Origin: Isoetes taiwanensis
Lineage: Eukaryota; Streptophyta; Lycopodiopsida; Isoetales; Isoetaceae
DNA length: 64,000 nucleotides
Reading direction: 5' to 3'
NCBI GenBank assembly: GCA_021234155.1
Contig: JAJEKV010000067.1
Span: 2,185,864-2,249,863, forward strand
Shown: positions 10,046 through 21,796 of the stretch, piece after piece
Position numbering within the stretch: the first letter of the stretch is position 1
How the letters are laid out: the number at the start of each line of letters is the position of its first letter
Made by a program: the position numbers and the translations under genes
The notes under the pieces: generated by a model
Told to the model about the DNA's origin: nothing
Database searches by the model: none
What the model saw: the letters and a program-made list of their open reading frames with translations, nothing else

Positions 10046-10655
10046 TCATGGCTTTCGGGCCGGCTTGAGGAACTCCATTCCTACTATAAGGTCATACCTT
10101 CCAATCTCCATGACCTCTGCCCCCATCGGCCACTTACTTCCACTAAGGTCTATGTCGAATGTGATCCTCCTCCCCTTAGTGTGCCGAATGGTGCCGTTTG
10201 CCATAGCAACTGGCCTTGGCTTAGACTTCAATACCTTGTTCTTCATTAGGGCAGCCAGCCTAGGAGAGGCGAAATTGTGAGAGCTACCTGTGTCTATCAA
10301 TACTAGATATGGACTGCTATCTATGATCCCCTCAGCCGCAATGACTGTTGACTGATTTTCAATGTCATCTGACTCAATGTTTGCACATATGTGACACTCA
10401 CCATCAATGAAGTTCTGGGCCTCATGTTGGTCGTCGTCGTCATCCGCTTCTGTTGGTGAATCCCAATCCATAAGCTCTGCTAAGGCTGCCTGCATGACGA
10501 ATGGGCAATCATGGGTTCGGTGCCCTGGCTGGAAGCACCTGAAACAAAGCTTCTTCTCAATACATTCCTGCCTCTTCTCTTTCGTCAGGCTGTCTAGGAT
10601 ACGCTTTAGTATGCTGCCTCCTGATGCATTCTGCGGCTTACGGTCCCCAAAGGTT
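10046..10655 (-). pseudogene. E1 gag zinc knuckle and aspartic protease
   Basis: A CCHC knuckle (CX2CX4HX4C, CFRCFQPGHRTHDC) is encoded at 10505-10546. It marks the nucleocapsid end of gag and binds the element RNA. A run of Asp follows, then the aspartic protease active site LIDTGSSHNF (about 10277-10300), with a second conserved segment YDLIVGMEFL near the end. The open frame from 10495 continues into the knuckle upstream and is offset from the gag frame that ends at 10656. This could be a true gag-pro frame change or a small indel. After 10046 the frame toward RT is broken. Confidence 0.85.
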
Positions 10656-11693
10656 TTACCCTGAGATCTTCCCTCCTGATGGCATAGCTGCTGATTGCTT
10701 ACTCTGGTATTGCCATTGGTACTGCCCTGAAGCCTTTCCCTTAAATGCCGACTGTTTCTCTGCTGGAGTTGATGGTGCCTCTTCCAAACTTATAGCTTTG
10801 TCTTCGGCCTCCGCGACTGACTTTGGGTTGATTGCTCGGACTAGCCTCTTGATATTGCTGTTCAACCCCTCAATGTAGGTATCCACTGCCTGTCTTTCTG
10901 ATACCCCAGGAACATGAAGCCTAAGCCTCATGAATTCTTCGGTATACTTAGCCACTGATAAGCTGCCCTGATTCAACCTGTAAAACTGCTGGATCTGTCT
11001 ACTAGTGTGCGATCTAGGCACATAGTGTTTGCGGAAAGCCTTGCTGAAGGTCTTGAATCTGCAACTGTTTCTTTTGAGCCTGTTAGACTTAGCATATCCC
11101 TTCCACCAGATCCTTGCCGGTCCAATAAGGTTAGTTGTAGCAACTTTCCCTATATCCTTATCCTTCATGCCATAAGAGTTGCCGAACTCTTCCATCTCAT
11201 CAAGCCAAGCTTCTGCCTCCATACCTGACCTGTCCTTCCCTGAGAACTGACCCAACTTCCTAGTCTTCCACACGTTGCTCATAGCACTGTCAACTTTCTT
11301 TTGATAATCATCTTCCTTCCTTGCCCTGGCTCTTACCTGTGGAGTGTCGGACTCACTTTCTGAGCTAGAACTGTCATGACTGTCTGAAGTGTCTGATGAG
11401 CTGGAGCTAGGTGGTGTTGGACTTCTTCTGTTTCTCCTTTTCCTCTTCCTGTCCCTGACATTTCCTTGGTTGTCTTGCCCTTCCGGCTGTGGACCCTCCT
11501 CGATGCCTTGCTGAGGTAGTGGTGGAGGTGGTGGTGGAGCAGGAGCATATTCTTGGGCATTCATCAATGGGGTGGCCCAATGGATCAGCTGATGCATCTG
11601 GGTCCTCATCTGAACGAGCCTTGCATTGATTGCTTCTGGCGTCATATCGTCGTTGTTGTCATCCTGATCACGTCCGAAAAGGTTCCTGGGCAC
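10656..11693 (-). CDS. E1 gag (capsid precursor)
   Basis: Gag builds the virus-like particle. The 345-codon open stretch starts with a Gln/Asp-rich segment and a Pro-rich run. A basic and Ser-rich region (about residues 78-120) follows, then the capsid domain with FSGKD, AEAWLDEMEEF, GPARIWWKGY and the QGSLSVAKYTEEFMRLR motif of the Retrotrans_gag family. A Gln/Lys-rich tail leads toward the CCHC knuckle. The first in-frame ATG is at 11645 (Met17); the codon at 11693 is GTG. Upstream the frame is open without an ATG to a TGA pair near 11765, with a plausible splice acceptor (TTGCAG|CAAGG) just inside. A spliced start is possible. The segment 11694-11941 holds no other ORF. Confidence 0.85.
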   Translation of the reverse strand: MPRNLFGRDQDDNNDDMTPEAINARLVQMRTQMHQLIHWATPLMNAQEYAPAPPPPPPLPQQGIEEGPQPEGQDNQGNVRDRKRKRRNRRSPTPPSSSSSDTSDSHDSSSSESESDTPQVRARARKEDDYQKKVDSAMSNVWKTRKLGQFSGKDRSGMEAEAWLDEMEEFGNSYGMKDKDIGKVATTNLIGPARIWWKGYAKSNRLKRNSCRFKTFSKAFRKHYVPRSHTSRQIQQFYRLNQGSLSVAKYTEEFMRLRLHVPGVSERQAVDTYIEGLNSNIKRLVRAINPKSVAEAEDKAISLEEAPSTPAEKQSAFKGKASGQYQWQYQSKQSAAMPSGGKISG

Positions 11694-11941
11694 CCACTGA
11701 TGTTGACGGCCTTGGCCCTGAGAGCCTGAGCCGAAGTTCCTTGCTGCAAGGTTTAATCATCAATGCTTGTTATTTGGTTTACACATCAATTATATCCGTT
11801 TACAATTAATTTATTGTTAGATACAAAAGAAATCATGTGAAAATTCCACTTACAATTCAAGATCATAGTAAGTCATTACTATATAGAAGTACATTTTACA
11901 AAATACATGATAATATAAAAAAGGAGATTATTCAATACAAT

Positions 11942-11954
11942 TTAATTAATGACA
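11942..11954 (+). repeat. Target-site duplication, left of LINE
   Basis: TTAATTAATGACA is repeated exactly at 19749-19761, after the LINE poly(A). The empty site is present once in E0 at 531-543. This proves a LINE insertion by target-primed reverse transcription. Confidence 0.95.
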
Positions 11955-12876
11955 GAAAAAAAGGAGAAAAATGGGCGAGTGCCAATTTTCTTGCTTCTTT
12001 TGTCCTTTTCCCGTTTTTTCTGTTACAAGCCTCTTCTTGGGAAAACTTAAGGGAAAATTTGAATTTCTGGTGATCTGAAGCCCAATTCCTGTGGATCATC
12101 CTGCTGCCCTAGTAGAAGGGTAGCTCTAGCTGCAATCCTCTCATCAGGCTCTACAATTTGACTCCCATTTTGATACACTTATGAAGCTGTATTCTCTCTT
12201 CATTCGATCTTTCTTATGGAAACCTCTGTTTTCACAATTATAAGGGAGAGGAATAGAATTTCGTGTGGATTTCTAAAGGGGCCGGCTACTGAACTTTGGA
12301 GCTCTCTGATTATTCAAAGGTTTTTCCTGCACAATTTGTTCTTCTCTAATTCACCTTTGTGCCCCGCAGTTATTGATTTCGAGGTTCAAATCATCGATTC
12401 TTGGCTAGAGGAATTTGTGGGTTCGAATGCGCTTGGTCCAACAGGGACATTCGTAGTCTATTGCAATTGGTTGGATTATTTGATTTCTGTTGAAGTTTTC
12501 TCCCCTCAAGATCCCAAATTTGAAGGAATTTCTCCTTAAATTTCTTTGAATTGTATGAGGATCTCCTTGCAATCAGTTTTACAAAGATGTTAGGCTTCCC
12601 GATCATCTTTATTTAATTTTGTTTCATTCCAATGGTTTCATATCCCCGCTTTAGGTTAATTTTCCCCTTTTCAATTGTTAAAAGTTTTGCATGAACTTTT
12701 GTTGTTTCTCCCCCGATTTTGTCACAATGGTCACAAATTCTCTGAAAACCCTAAACATTTGGCTCTTCTTCACGATTCACAAGACCTTCCAGCTTTCGGG
12801 ACGAACCCATTCTACCTAAATTGATTTCCTATCAAAATCAACCCTCGATACCATCCTCTTTGGTAACTTTGATAAT

Positions 12877-13734
12877 TTGTTGCTCCCGCCTTCTCGCTAT
12901 GGATCCGATCTCTCACGGTTCCTCATTGGGACAATTTATCTGGCTGATCCCGATCATAGGGGTATTCTACATCCCCTAAACCCTCGCTACTCAAATTCCC
13001 ATCCCTTATGGTGTTGCAAGAGGTCGCCGGAGGTCCGGGCTTCGAATGACGAACTTGATGAAAGACTCAAGCTGCATTTTCGAATTCCATATCTAAAAGA
13101 TCGGAAAATGAAGATTTATGACGGTATTTCCTTGAATTTACCTGTTGTGCATTCTAAAATAGATACTCTTTCAAATTCTGCTGTGATCATCAAAGTTCAA
13201 AAATGTGGAATTAAGCTTGAAAAATTGTGGGCCTTCCTCCTCAGTCTCAACAAAGGGATCCTAATTCAGGCTATCTATTGGCTCAATTACCCCTACATCA
13301 TGCTTGAATGTGGGAACTCCAGATCAGCAAATTTCTTTCTCAACTACGGACCTATGACCTTTGATACTTCTCAGTTGTCCTTTCTCAAATGGCTACCTAA
13401 GCTTGATATTGACCAAATGAATAATCTTTGCATTGCCTCTACATCTCTTTTTGGGCTCAATCCCATTTATTGGGATGAAGAGTGCTTCAAGCTTTTGTTC
13501 AATTCTGTTGGATCTTATATATCTACTGAATATTCCCCTGCCAAACCTCCTAGAAGCTTTGTTCAGCTTGACCTCTCCAAAGATATACCCCTTTCCATAC
13601 CTTTCATAGATGCCTTTGGTTGTGAATCTCAATTAAACCTTAGGTGGTCAGGTCTGCCCTCTACATGTCAGAAATGCTTTCAAAGGCATTTCGTATTCTC
13701 GATTGCAAAACTTCAACCGTGGACCCTCGATTGA
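12877..13734 (+). pseudogene. LINE ORF1 (nucleic-acid chaperone type)
   Basis: A 285-codon open stretch whose first codon is TTG, so the true start lies upstream or has been lost. It resembles plant L1 ORF1 proteins with a DUF4283-like RNA-binding region. A pattern like WAFLLSLNKG...YPYIMLECGNSRSANFFLN leads to SFVQLDLSKDIPLSIPF and a single CxxC (TCQKCFQRH) in place of a complete zinc knuckle. Plant L1 ORF1 binds element RNA to form the retrotransposition particle. A further plus-strand open stretch at 14274-14822 may be the C-terminal half after frame breaks at 13735-14273. Confidence in ORF1 identity rests on position and on the RVQ/WSGLP...C.KC pattern. Confidence 0.65.
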
Positions 13735-15040
13735 CAGGCTCCAAAGATGGGGCAATGCATCAAAGAAATCCAACCTCCAAACAAGGTTTTCACTCAACGG
13801 ATCCTCAAGAAAAGCAAGAGGATCAGCCTGATATATTCATCACAAAAAGGGAATTCTAGTAAGAATTCACAATTCCGTAAGCTTTAAAGTGACACATTCA
13901 AATGGACTAAAGTAAATGGTAGCTATAAGAGAATACAGAGAAATAAGGCAGCCGTGAGATGAGGAAAGAGATAGAGATAAAATGTGTGAAACAAAGACAC
14001 ATAACAAAATACAATATGCCTCTATCTATGGGTGAACCTAAGCCGCTAGTAAAAGGGAATGTGTCCGGGAAAGTTAACCGTGCTACAGACAAGCTAAATT
14101 TCACTGAGAAATAATTAAAGAAGCTAAAGGGAAAGCTCAATGTTCATATAATCTTATGGATTTCTCACCAATAAGAGTAAGAGGGGTCATTAGATATGAA
14201 ATCTCGAGACAAAGCTAAAGCTAACCAATTCAAGTCGTGAATTCACAACTGAAAATCTCCTTGCCGCCAAAGCTTGAAACAACAAAGCATCAACAAAAAA
14301 CCAAATGAACTGAAAAGGACTCTCATCCAGCTAGCAATTCAAGTCAAACCATCAAGACTTGACTCAAATATCAAGATGTGTGAAGACAATCTAAAGATCA
14401 ACTCTCCAAATCCTTTTCAGGTATTATCTGACCTTAAGAGTAATCTAGATCCTGAATTAAATAAAAGTAAGGTATGTGCTTCTCCTCCAATTTGTCTCTC
14501 ATCTATACCCTTAAAAGACTCTTCAGCTATCCATATCCATCCAGTTGACACAAACACTGTTGAATTGCCTTCCTTAATTGATTTGGACTTCCAAATGATT
14601 GAATGTCCTTGCAATCCTTTGCATACACCCAATAAGTTTATTGAACAGATGGCCTCTCAAGAAAATCATACCTCACATTCTTTTCCGATTCAAAAGAAGT
14701 TAGGATGGATATTGACTCTGTGGCTGATCCCCGAGATGGTTCCCGATACTCCCGAGGATATTCAATACATGGAGCTTCAAGGGAAAGCAACATCCGTGCA
14801 AGTTCTTAATTCTGTCCTTTAAAACAATTATAAAAATTCTATGTTTCATTTCTATCCGTGGGTTGCTCTAATTATTCTGATAGTGAGGGATATGGTAGTG
14901 ATAAGGAAAAAACGACACAAAGAAGAATTTTTAAATGAAAGTCTTAGTATCGACCCTCTCCGTGGGAAGTCCCAACCTTTTAAAAAACCCGCCGAAAAGG
15001 ATAGGACTAGACATGATGTGGTTTTGTCTCGGCTTCAATA

Positions 15041-15720
15041 AAACTCCAGCCCCTGTAATACTAGAAGTAAAAGGAAATCCGTAAAGACCGGTGCTCTAGA
15101 TTCTTCTTTATTATTTTCTCCCCCTCTCCCAATATGAAGATACTTTCCCGAATCTCGGGAATTAAAGGCCCTCTAAAAGAAGAAGAGCCATTGCCCAAAT
15201 TAGGCAATATAATGCGATATCATTATCCTTCAAGAACTTAAACTTCCCTCCTTTGAAAGTAGTAATTTAGGGAGTGGATTTATCCTAATTCTACCTCTAC
15301 TTGGATCAGCCTATCCGAGCAAGTGGTGGAATGGCCATTATCCGAAGAAAGATATCAATCACTCCTCCTTTTATAACAAATTCTCAAGAGCCCTGCAAGC
15401 CTTGACCGCCTTTCTGTTGCTAACTCCTGTGTTTGGTATTATCAATGTCTATGCTCCCACCTCTCCAAAAGATAGGGAGCCAATTTGGTCCGAAATTAAC
15501 TCTTGGTCGTGCCCAATCTCGAGAGAATTGATTATTGCTGGTGACTTTAACAATACTCCATCTTGGGACCTCAAATTAGGAAATAAAATCAATATGTCCG
15601 TAATGAAAGGGAGAACTGATACTCTTATTGCTGATAACACCGTCTATATTCCATCCTCACGCCACCTACACTTGGTCAAATAAACAAAAGGATAAAGCAA
15701 GAGTTTTCTTCAGACCTTAG
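15041..15720 (+). pseudogene. LINE ORF2 endonuclease domain
   Basis: The fragments read GIINVYAPTSPKDREPIW and IIAGDFNNTPSW (15435-15570), the core strands of the AP-type endonuclease that nicks target DNA. In a neighbouring frame HATYTWSNKQKDKARV (about 15660-15705) is the conserved PTYTW-like motif near the domain end. Several stops and at least two frame changes break it. Confidence 0.82.
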
Positions 15721-16259
15721 ACAGATTTTATGTCTCCAATCCTTCTACATCCTTCTCGGATAATAGTTATGTTACAAGTGATGAGGGCACTTCCATCTCT
15801 CACCATCAGCCCCAGCCTCCTTCATACCTCTCATATCACCAAAGATCAAAAGAGAAGGAGCACGCCCTACAAGTTCAATTCCTCATTGCTAGAGAATGAG
15901 AAATTCTGCCTCAGCCTCAGATCCTTTTATGAGACTCTATCCAATAATTCTAATGTGGTTGATGGTAGTCAATTGCCCTCTATGAAATGTTTCTACTCTA
16001 AGATCAAGCAAATCAAGGGGTGGATTAAAAACTGGTCCAAAGTTATCAAAGAGGAGAGAACTAAGGAAAAAAACCAGCTCCTAGTGTATATGAAGGATAT
16101 TAGGTCTCTTCTTCAGAATGATCCATCTAACTACAATCTCCATGTTGGTGAAGATATTTTAGAGAGAAAAATTAAGAATATTGAGGAGATGGAAGCTAAG
16201 GGATCGGCGATTAGATGTAAAATCAAATATGCTAATGATATGGACTCGCTCCTCTAAAT

Positions 16260-17480
16260 TCTTCTTCGTGGTTGCAAAGAGTAGGGTTCTTAGAAACTCC
16301 ATTGCTGAAACTAGTGATGATCAAGGCAACAATTACAGCTTCTCATTCTCAAATTGCTAATTTTTTTCAAGAGCGATATATGGATATCTTTAGTGATAAG
16401 CCAATAGACCCCAACATGGCCTCGTGGCCAAAGAGTTTATTTCCACTGGACTCTATTCTTCCCCGCTCCTAAAGAAATCATGGATGAAGCTCTCATTGCC
16501 ATTCCATCTCAAATTGAGATCTATGAGATTTTAAATTCCTTTACCAAAGGCAAATCTCCTGGGCCGGATGGCCTCCCTGCTGAATTTTACATCAAGTTTT
16601 GGGATATACTCAAAACTGATGTTATCTCCCTTTGTTCATGCCTTCTGGAATGACAATCATTTGCATCCTTCAATTTCCAAGTGGATTTATCTCTCTCATT
16701 CCTAAAGTTGATCATCCTTCTAAGTTTCAGACCGAGGCCCATCTCTCTCACCAACACCACCTACAAGCTATGTGCCAAGATTATTGCTATGAGAATCAAA
16801 AGCTTCCTTCGTAAAAATATTAGCCAAAACCAATCAGCATTCCTTCCAAATAGATATATCTTGGACAATTATGTGGTCTGCTATGGAAGGTCTCAGACTG
16901 GAAATGTAATTTCAACCAAAATTGTATTCTTCTCAAGCTGGATTTTAAAAGAGCCTTTGACTCTGGAGATGGGATTTTCCTCGATTTTGCCATGTCTAAA
17001 TTGGGCTTCCATCCTAAGCTCATGAATCTTATTCATGGTTTAAACTCTAGATCCAATTCTGCTGTCCTCATCAATGGTGTCCCTTCCGGCTTCTTTTCCT
17101 CTCTCTTGTGGAGTTAGGGGGGATGTCCTCTTGCTCCCTATCTTTTCCTTGTGGTCACTGAACTCTTAACTAGGGTCACTCTTCATTATCAAAATACTTC
17201 GCCCAGTTGAAAGGTTTAAATCTCCCAAATTCTCGATGATAGTATTTCCATTCTTCAATATGCTGATGATACCTTTTCCTTCCTTTGATGCTGATCTCCA
17301 AAATATTAATCTTTTCTTAAGATCTTAAGGCAATTCTCTGCCTCCGTATCCAATTGAATTTGTGTAAAAGTATGATCATTGGTGACCTCAATATTCCAGC
17401 TCTTGCCGGCATTAATGTCCTTCCTTCTAATCAGGCAACCAAATTCATCGGGTTGCCTATAGCTTTGAATCATAGCATCA
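16260..17480 (+). pseudogene. LINE ORF2 reverse transcriptase domain
   Basis: The motifs appear in order: TKGKSPGPDGLPAEFYIKFW (about 16540-16610), RPISLTNTTYKLCAKIIAMR (16730-16800), NQSAFLPNR, KLDFKRAFDS in a shifted frame (about 16945), GGCPLAPYLF (about 17118) and the catalytic QYADDT (YADD at 17259-17270). This is the classic plant non-LTR reverse transcriptase series. Stops and shifts between the motifs show that it is inactive. It extends the endonuclease domain as part of ORF2. Confidence 0.88.
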
Positions 17481-18289
17481 AAGGCCTCTCGATCCTATTA
17501 TTTCGAGAATAAAAAGAAACCGAACAATTATGGGAATTATCTCTCTGCTTGGTGTAGATCTATCATTGCAAATGTCGTTTTTGCCATCATGTTTACTTTT
17601 CCACAGCTCTAGTTGCTCCTAAATATGTCTACCAGAGCTTGAAAAGGTAATCAGAAATTTCCATTTGGAAGGGAAGTCATTTGGTTAATTGGAATTCCAT
17701 ATGTAAGCCTAAAGTTTCGAGGTTTAGGGTTGCAAGAACCTTTTTATTCAAGCTCAATCTCTTTATGGGTAAACTCATTTGGAAAGCTATTCATGGGAAT
17801 CAATCTCCCCGCTTATATCTTTATCGTATTGGATATCTTTAAGTCACCCTTGTGGTCATCCCTCTATTCATCATCTCAAGCTCCCTCATTCTCGCTTTCA
17901 ATCAATCAAGCCGTGCTCCAACATCTCCCCTCTTATGCACAATCTCATCAAGGCCCTGAATGCGGTCTCTCCTAATTTTCATTTCATTAAAAGAGAGGAG
18001 CTTCACTCGATGTTCCAATCTTTTGGAATCCCATCATGATCGAAAGCGTAACTCTCCTCGTTTCTTGCTATCAAGCATCCTGCAATTTATAAGAAATGGA
18101 ATGAAGCTGGTTTAGTCTATATCAGAGACATGTTTATGTGTGGTAGAGTCATTCCTTGGACTAGATTGAAGGGTATTATCAGAGGCACCTCTTCTGATAA
18201 GAAAATTTATTTTTTCATCAAACCCTTCCTCTCAAATTTAGTCAAGTAATTCTGAAAGAGTGACCGAGAGTAAATGACAAAGGGGATTA

Positions 18290-18600
18290 CAAAGTCAAAA
18301 ATGTTTACAATGCAATGACTTCCAACAATGAGGGATGTAAAGCTATGCTGAAATGGTCCATTACTTATGGTCAGCTCAAAAGTTTATTTCATAATGTTTG
18401 GCATTCTTATTGCCCTCCCAAGGTCTCATATTTCATTTGGCTTATTGCTAATGGCAAATTAAACAATCTGGTCTCTATGTCCGGAGATACCCTAATATTT
18501 CTCGCTATGTGCCCTTTAGCTTGTAACAGCCCCCGAGGATATGTCCCATATTTTCTTTTGTAGCTCCCTAAATGGTTTCGGTCTTGGTTCTCTCGATAAA
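18290..18600 (+). pseudogene. LINE ORF2 C-terminal zf-RVT region
   Basis: An open stretch contains NVWHSYCPPKVSYFIWLIANGKLN followed by a Cys-rich segment (CPLACN and, in the next frame, a CHIFFC-like motif). This matches the zinc-binding region found after the reverse transcriptase in plant LINEs. The following 1.1 kb to the poly(A) tail (18601-19721) has only short broken ORFs and I assign nothing there. Confidence 0.65.
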
Positions 18601-19722
18601 TTTATGATTGAAATCAATGAGGATCTTATGTCTCTTATGAATCGTGATAATAAATTTGATAATACAAATCATTAAAATTGCTCTATGGAACATTTGGAAA
18701 GCAAGGAATAGGGTGTTATATGGTAAAAAAAGTGTGTCCATCTTCCTCGTTAAAAATGCACTTTCAGTTTGATTTTGAGACTATTGCTACAAAGACATAA
18801 AAAGAAATTTGGAGCTAATTTTGACAGAAATGGGAAGAATATGGTTTGTATAGGGGTCACTATGATTTGTTTGCTTCCAATCTAAATGTTGTGGTCTCTA
18901 ATTTATTTCTTTTTTCTCATGATCCTAGAGTATCTTAGTTTCTTACGGGAGAAGGAAACAACAAGTTTGATACCGCCAGACTCTCCTTCATTCTGGACAT
19001 CTCGAGATCAAGTCATGAAAAATGACATTGCCACTTCTATGGAGTCATTCTTGATGAAAAGAGGACGATGAGTTATACCAAGGAGAGCGAAGATATGTGG
19101 GCAAGTATATTTTGCAGGGAGGTCATCCAGGCTCCATTTATCGTGGAAATTCCTCACAAGAAATAACCGAATTTTCACGGCTCAGCTCTCAAGATATAGA
19201 ACATGGTACTATAGTCACAAATTAATGGCAGATCTATATGGGTCACTGTTACTTCTTCTGGTGGATAAAGATATGTTTCGACTCTGCTATCATAATAATT
19301 GGCCCCTTGCCCAATATCTCTTTGGCTCCACAGATTCCTTCAATGCCTACTTCAATTCCTACTTCTCGCACTCACTTTGAAATCCCTGTCCATTAGTCCT
19401 TTAAGCCAAGAAGCATATACCGCTTTTATTTTATTTAGTTCTCGTTTTACTCTTTTGGTGGATTTTTGCAGGTTTGCAATTTGCTCGATGGAATCGGTTA
19501 CGCCGGTTGTGTTCTCATTGCTTACCTACTGCTATTTCATTCTACCAAGGGTGATTGCTGATCGTTCTTCCTCCTTAATCTGAAGACTTCATTTTGCGCT
19601 CTGTTTACATTCTATTATCAACTGCTACACTTCACTATATTTTGATATGCTTCTTCTAAAAGCATATTTTGCTATGTACTCTGAGATTTCATAATTAATG
19701 ATAAAACCAACTCTTACCTTCA

Positions 19723-19748
<26 letters not shown>

Positions 19749-19753
<5 letters not shown>

Positions 19754-19761
19754 TAATGACA
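19749..19761 (+). repeat. Target-site duplication, right of LINE
   Basis: The second copy of TTAATTAATGACA, directly after the poly(A). The E1 leader sequence resumes here and aligns with E0 from 531 onward. Confidence 0.95.
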
Positions 19762-19763
19762 AG

Positions 19764-21306
19764 GCAATTTCTTCCGTCATCGGCGGCCCTTCATGTTCTT
19801 GAAGAAGTTCTTGATGTTCTTGAGGTGTAGCCCTTTGCCGACGTTCTGCAATATCCTTGCGGCTGATCCTCCTTCAAGCGCTCTAGCCATCTGGGGTGCT
19901 GGGAGTTCGGGTGCCGTTGCCGCCACTACTGACAAATGTGCATCCCTGAGGTGGCCCCTGGCGAAATCGAGGCAGTGAAGAGCTACTGATCTCTTGAAAA
20001 GGATAACATGGTCCGATGCGTGGTCTAGTCTGGCGTGCTGCCCAAAGCCAGAGAGGGCTATGAGGAGCGCAAATGACTCTTCTCCTCTTGGGCTAAACTC
20101 CCCGCGGAATACTATCATCCGCCCTTGGCTAAGAGCCGAAGATAGTACCGGGCGCCTTTTACCTTTACCCGTGATGTTGGACCCTCGTGGCCGGTTCCGC
20201 CACCGCTTCCCCATAGATGTCTATTGCTACGCAGGGTCTTCGTGGTCCCTCCACATTGTTGTAGCGTTCTCCAAGTTGATGTTGGCGTGTGCCTCACGCT
20301 GAACTCCTCGAATCGGACTAGCCGGCCTAGAGCTTGGACCCCTTCCCCGCTTATACAATGCGCTTTGTATCTGCTTGAACTCCTCCTCCGATGACAGGTT
20401 CTTGTTGTCGATAGATCTCTCTTATCTGCCGATAGGCTTCTATATCCGACATTGTGTGCCCTACGTGATGAGTGTCGCCCGGATAACTCCCTTGGAAATT
20501 CTGGTAGGAGTAGTCGATGAAGTCACCGCCTCGCTCTTGTGCAATTAGGCCTAGGAGCTCGCCGTCGATTCGAGGCCTTCTTCTTGGCAATGGGGAAGGT
20601 TGAGGATGTCGTTAGCCAAGATGTATTCCTCGGCCCGATGATGATCCGGGTGACAGGGCTGTGATGCCAAGTGGTGGTTCAAATCTCGCCTTAGTGTGCC
20701 TTCCTGCCTAGCTATTTGCCTCTCCATCCTTGCCGCCGCTCATCTTCCAAGTTGGGTTCTCCTCCACTTGTTGCTCAGTAGTCTTGCTCAATCTGCAACA
20801 TTGGTGTTGCCGGGTAGAGCCATAGTACTCATACTCTCCGTGGACCGGATCTCGTAGATGCGGATCTGCTCCCTTCGGGTGTTGAGAGGTGCTAGGTCTA
20901 AGGGTTGAATTGACGGCTCCCCTGGTTGGTTGACTGCCTTGTACTGCATGAACATAGCTAAGGCTGCTTGGTTTGAGAGGTATCTGTGCCTATGATGCTT
21001 ACATGTCATGTAGTCTGGCATGCTTCTGGTTCTATCCCACACCCTATTCTTGGCCTTAGCTCCCCCACCTATGGCTTGGGTCAGAGAGTCTAAAGAAACT
21101 CATTTCCCTCCCCTAGGTGGCAAGCTAACTTCCCGTGGTAGTATCTCACGGGTCATATTGGCAAATAATGCTGATTAATAGGGAGTCCTAGTCAATGTGG
21201 CGTGGAGATCAAAGAGGTGGTCGAAGACATGGAAGGCTTCGTCAGCACGAAAATCACGGATGTGATTGGCAGCGTCGTACCATCTGACAAAGTCTGAGGA
21301 CGCCAT
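19764..21306 (-). pseudogene. E1 leader ORF2: uncharacterised retrotransposon protein
   Basis: I do not recognise this protein. The start is the ATG at 21306-21304 (MASSDFVRWYDAANHIRDF), 111 bp downstream of TATAAAAG. Shifts near 21175, 20790 and 20590 split it. Open pieces at 21042-20788, 20590-20351 and 20214-19777 together match the longer E0 stretch. The N-terminal part has an Asn/Gln- and Tyr-containing helical look. The middle is acidic (DIEAYRQIREIYRQQEP). The end is basic, then hydrophobic (HVILFKRSVALHCLDFARGH), finishing in NIKNFFKNMKGRR. It is conserved in the same slot in E0 and E3, so it belongs to the element. It could be an accessory structural or chromatin protein; the sequence does not say which. 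Confidence 0.65.
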
Positions 21307-21416
21307 CTAGCAGGAAAGAGTGTGAAAAATGGCTGATGAGGGCAAGCAAGGAGCTAGAAAATCGCCAAAAGGGCTGGGAGCAGTTTTGATGGTGAGGAAA
21401 TGACAAATGAGGTCTC

Positions 21417-21424
21417 CTTTTATA
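21417..21424 (-). promoter_or_regulatory. TATA box upstream of E1 leader ORF2
   Basis: The minus strand reads TATAAAAGGAGACC, a good plant TATA box, 111 bp before the ORF2 ATG. This leaves room for a transcription start about 30 bp downstream and a leader of roughly 80 nt. The equivalent site is kept in E0 and nearly so in E3 (near 47170). It suggests a separate mRNA for ORF2. Confidence 0.55.
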
Positions 21425-21605
21425 GACTAGGGCTGCCTCGGTTTCCGTGCACAAGGGTTCTTGATGTGGAAGGACTTTGTTCAAAGGCTATGAATGTCCA
21501 ATTAAGCTACCATGAAGTACAATTCTAAGCAAAACAAAGCAAGAAACACTACATGGGAGGTTGCTGGGTCAAATTTTGTCAAATTAGGCCAAAAAGGGCC
21601 AAATC

Positions 21606-21668
21606 GGGTTGGTTCGCGCGAAAGGGCCTTCCGAAACTGTCGGAAAGGGGTTTGGCGCGGACCAACCC
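21606..21668. repeat. Leader hairpin 1 in E1
   Basis: A 63-bp inverted repeat. Outer arms GGGTTGGTTCGCGC and GCGCGGACCAACCC pair over 14 positions, with one G-T wobble. An inner hairpin CCTTCCGA-AACTG-TCGGAAAGG has 8 pairs and one bulge. It lies in the spacer between the H3-like ORF and leader ORF2 and would form in either transcript strand. Confidence 0.85.
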
Positions 21669-21796
21669 GGTTTCGCGATTTTTGAAGCAATTTTGACGAA
21701 TTTTTGAGTTTGGAAAGATCCTAACATGACTAATTGATAAATTCTAGCCTAGCATGCAACTTTTCTTGAGCAAAATGGACATCTGCAGGCGAAATA

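Larger units (their letters stand above)
11955..19748 (+). mobile_element. L1-type LINE inserted in E1
   Basis: This 7.8-kb plus-strand insertion is flanked by a perfect 13-bp duplication and ends in 27 A residues (19722-19748). It has the plant L1 layout: a 5' region without ORF (11955-12876), ORF1 with a DUF4283-like region, then ORF2 with AP endonuclease, reverse transcriptase and a Cys/His-type C-terminal region. It is about full length but carries many stops and shifts, so it is dead. It lies in the opposite orientation to E1 and separates leader ORF2 from gag. The target TTAATTAATGACA is AT-rich, as is usual for L1 endonuclease. Confidence 0.93.
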
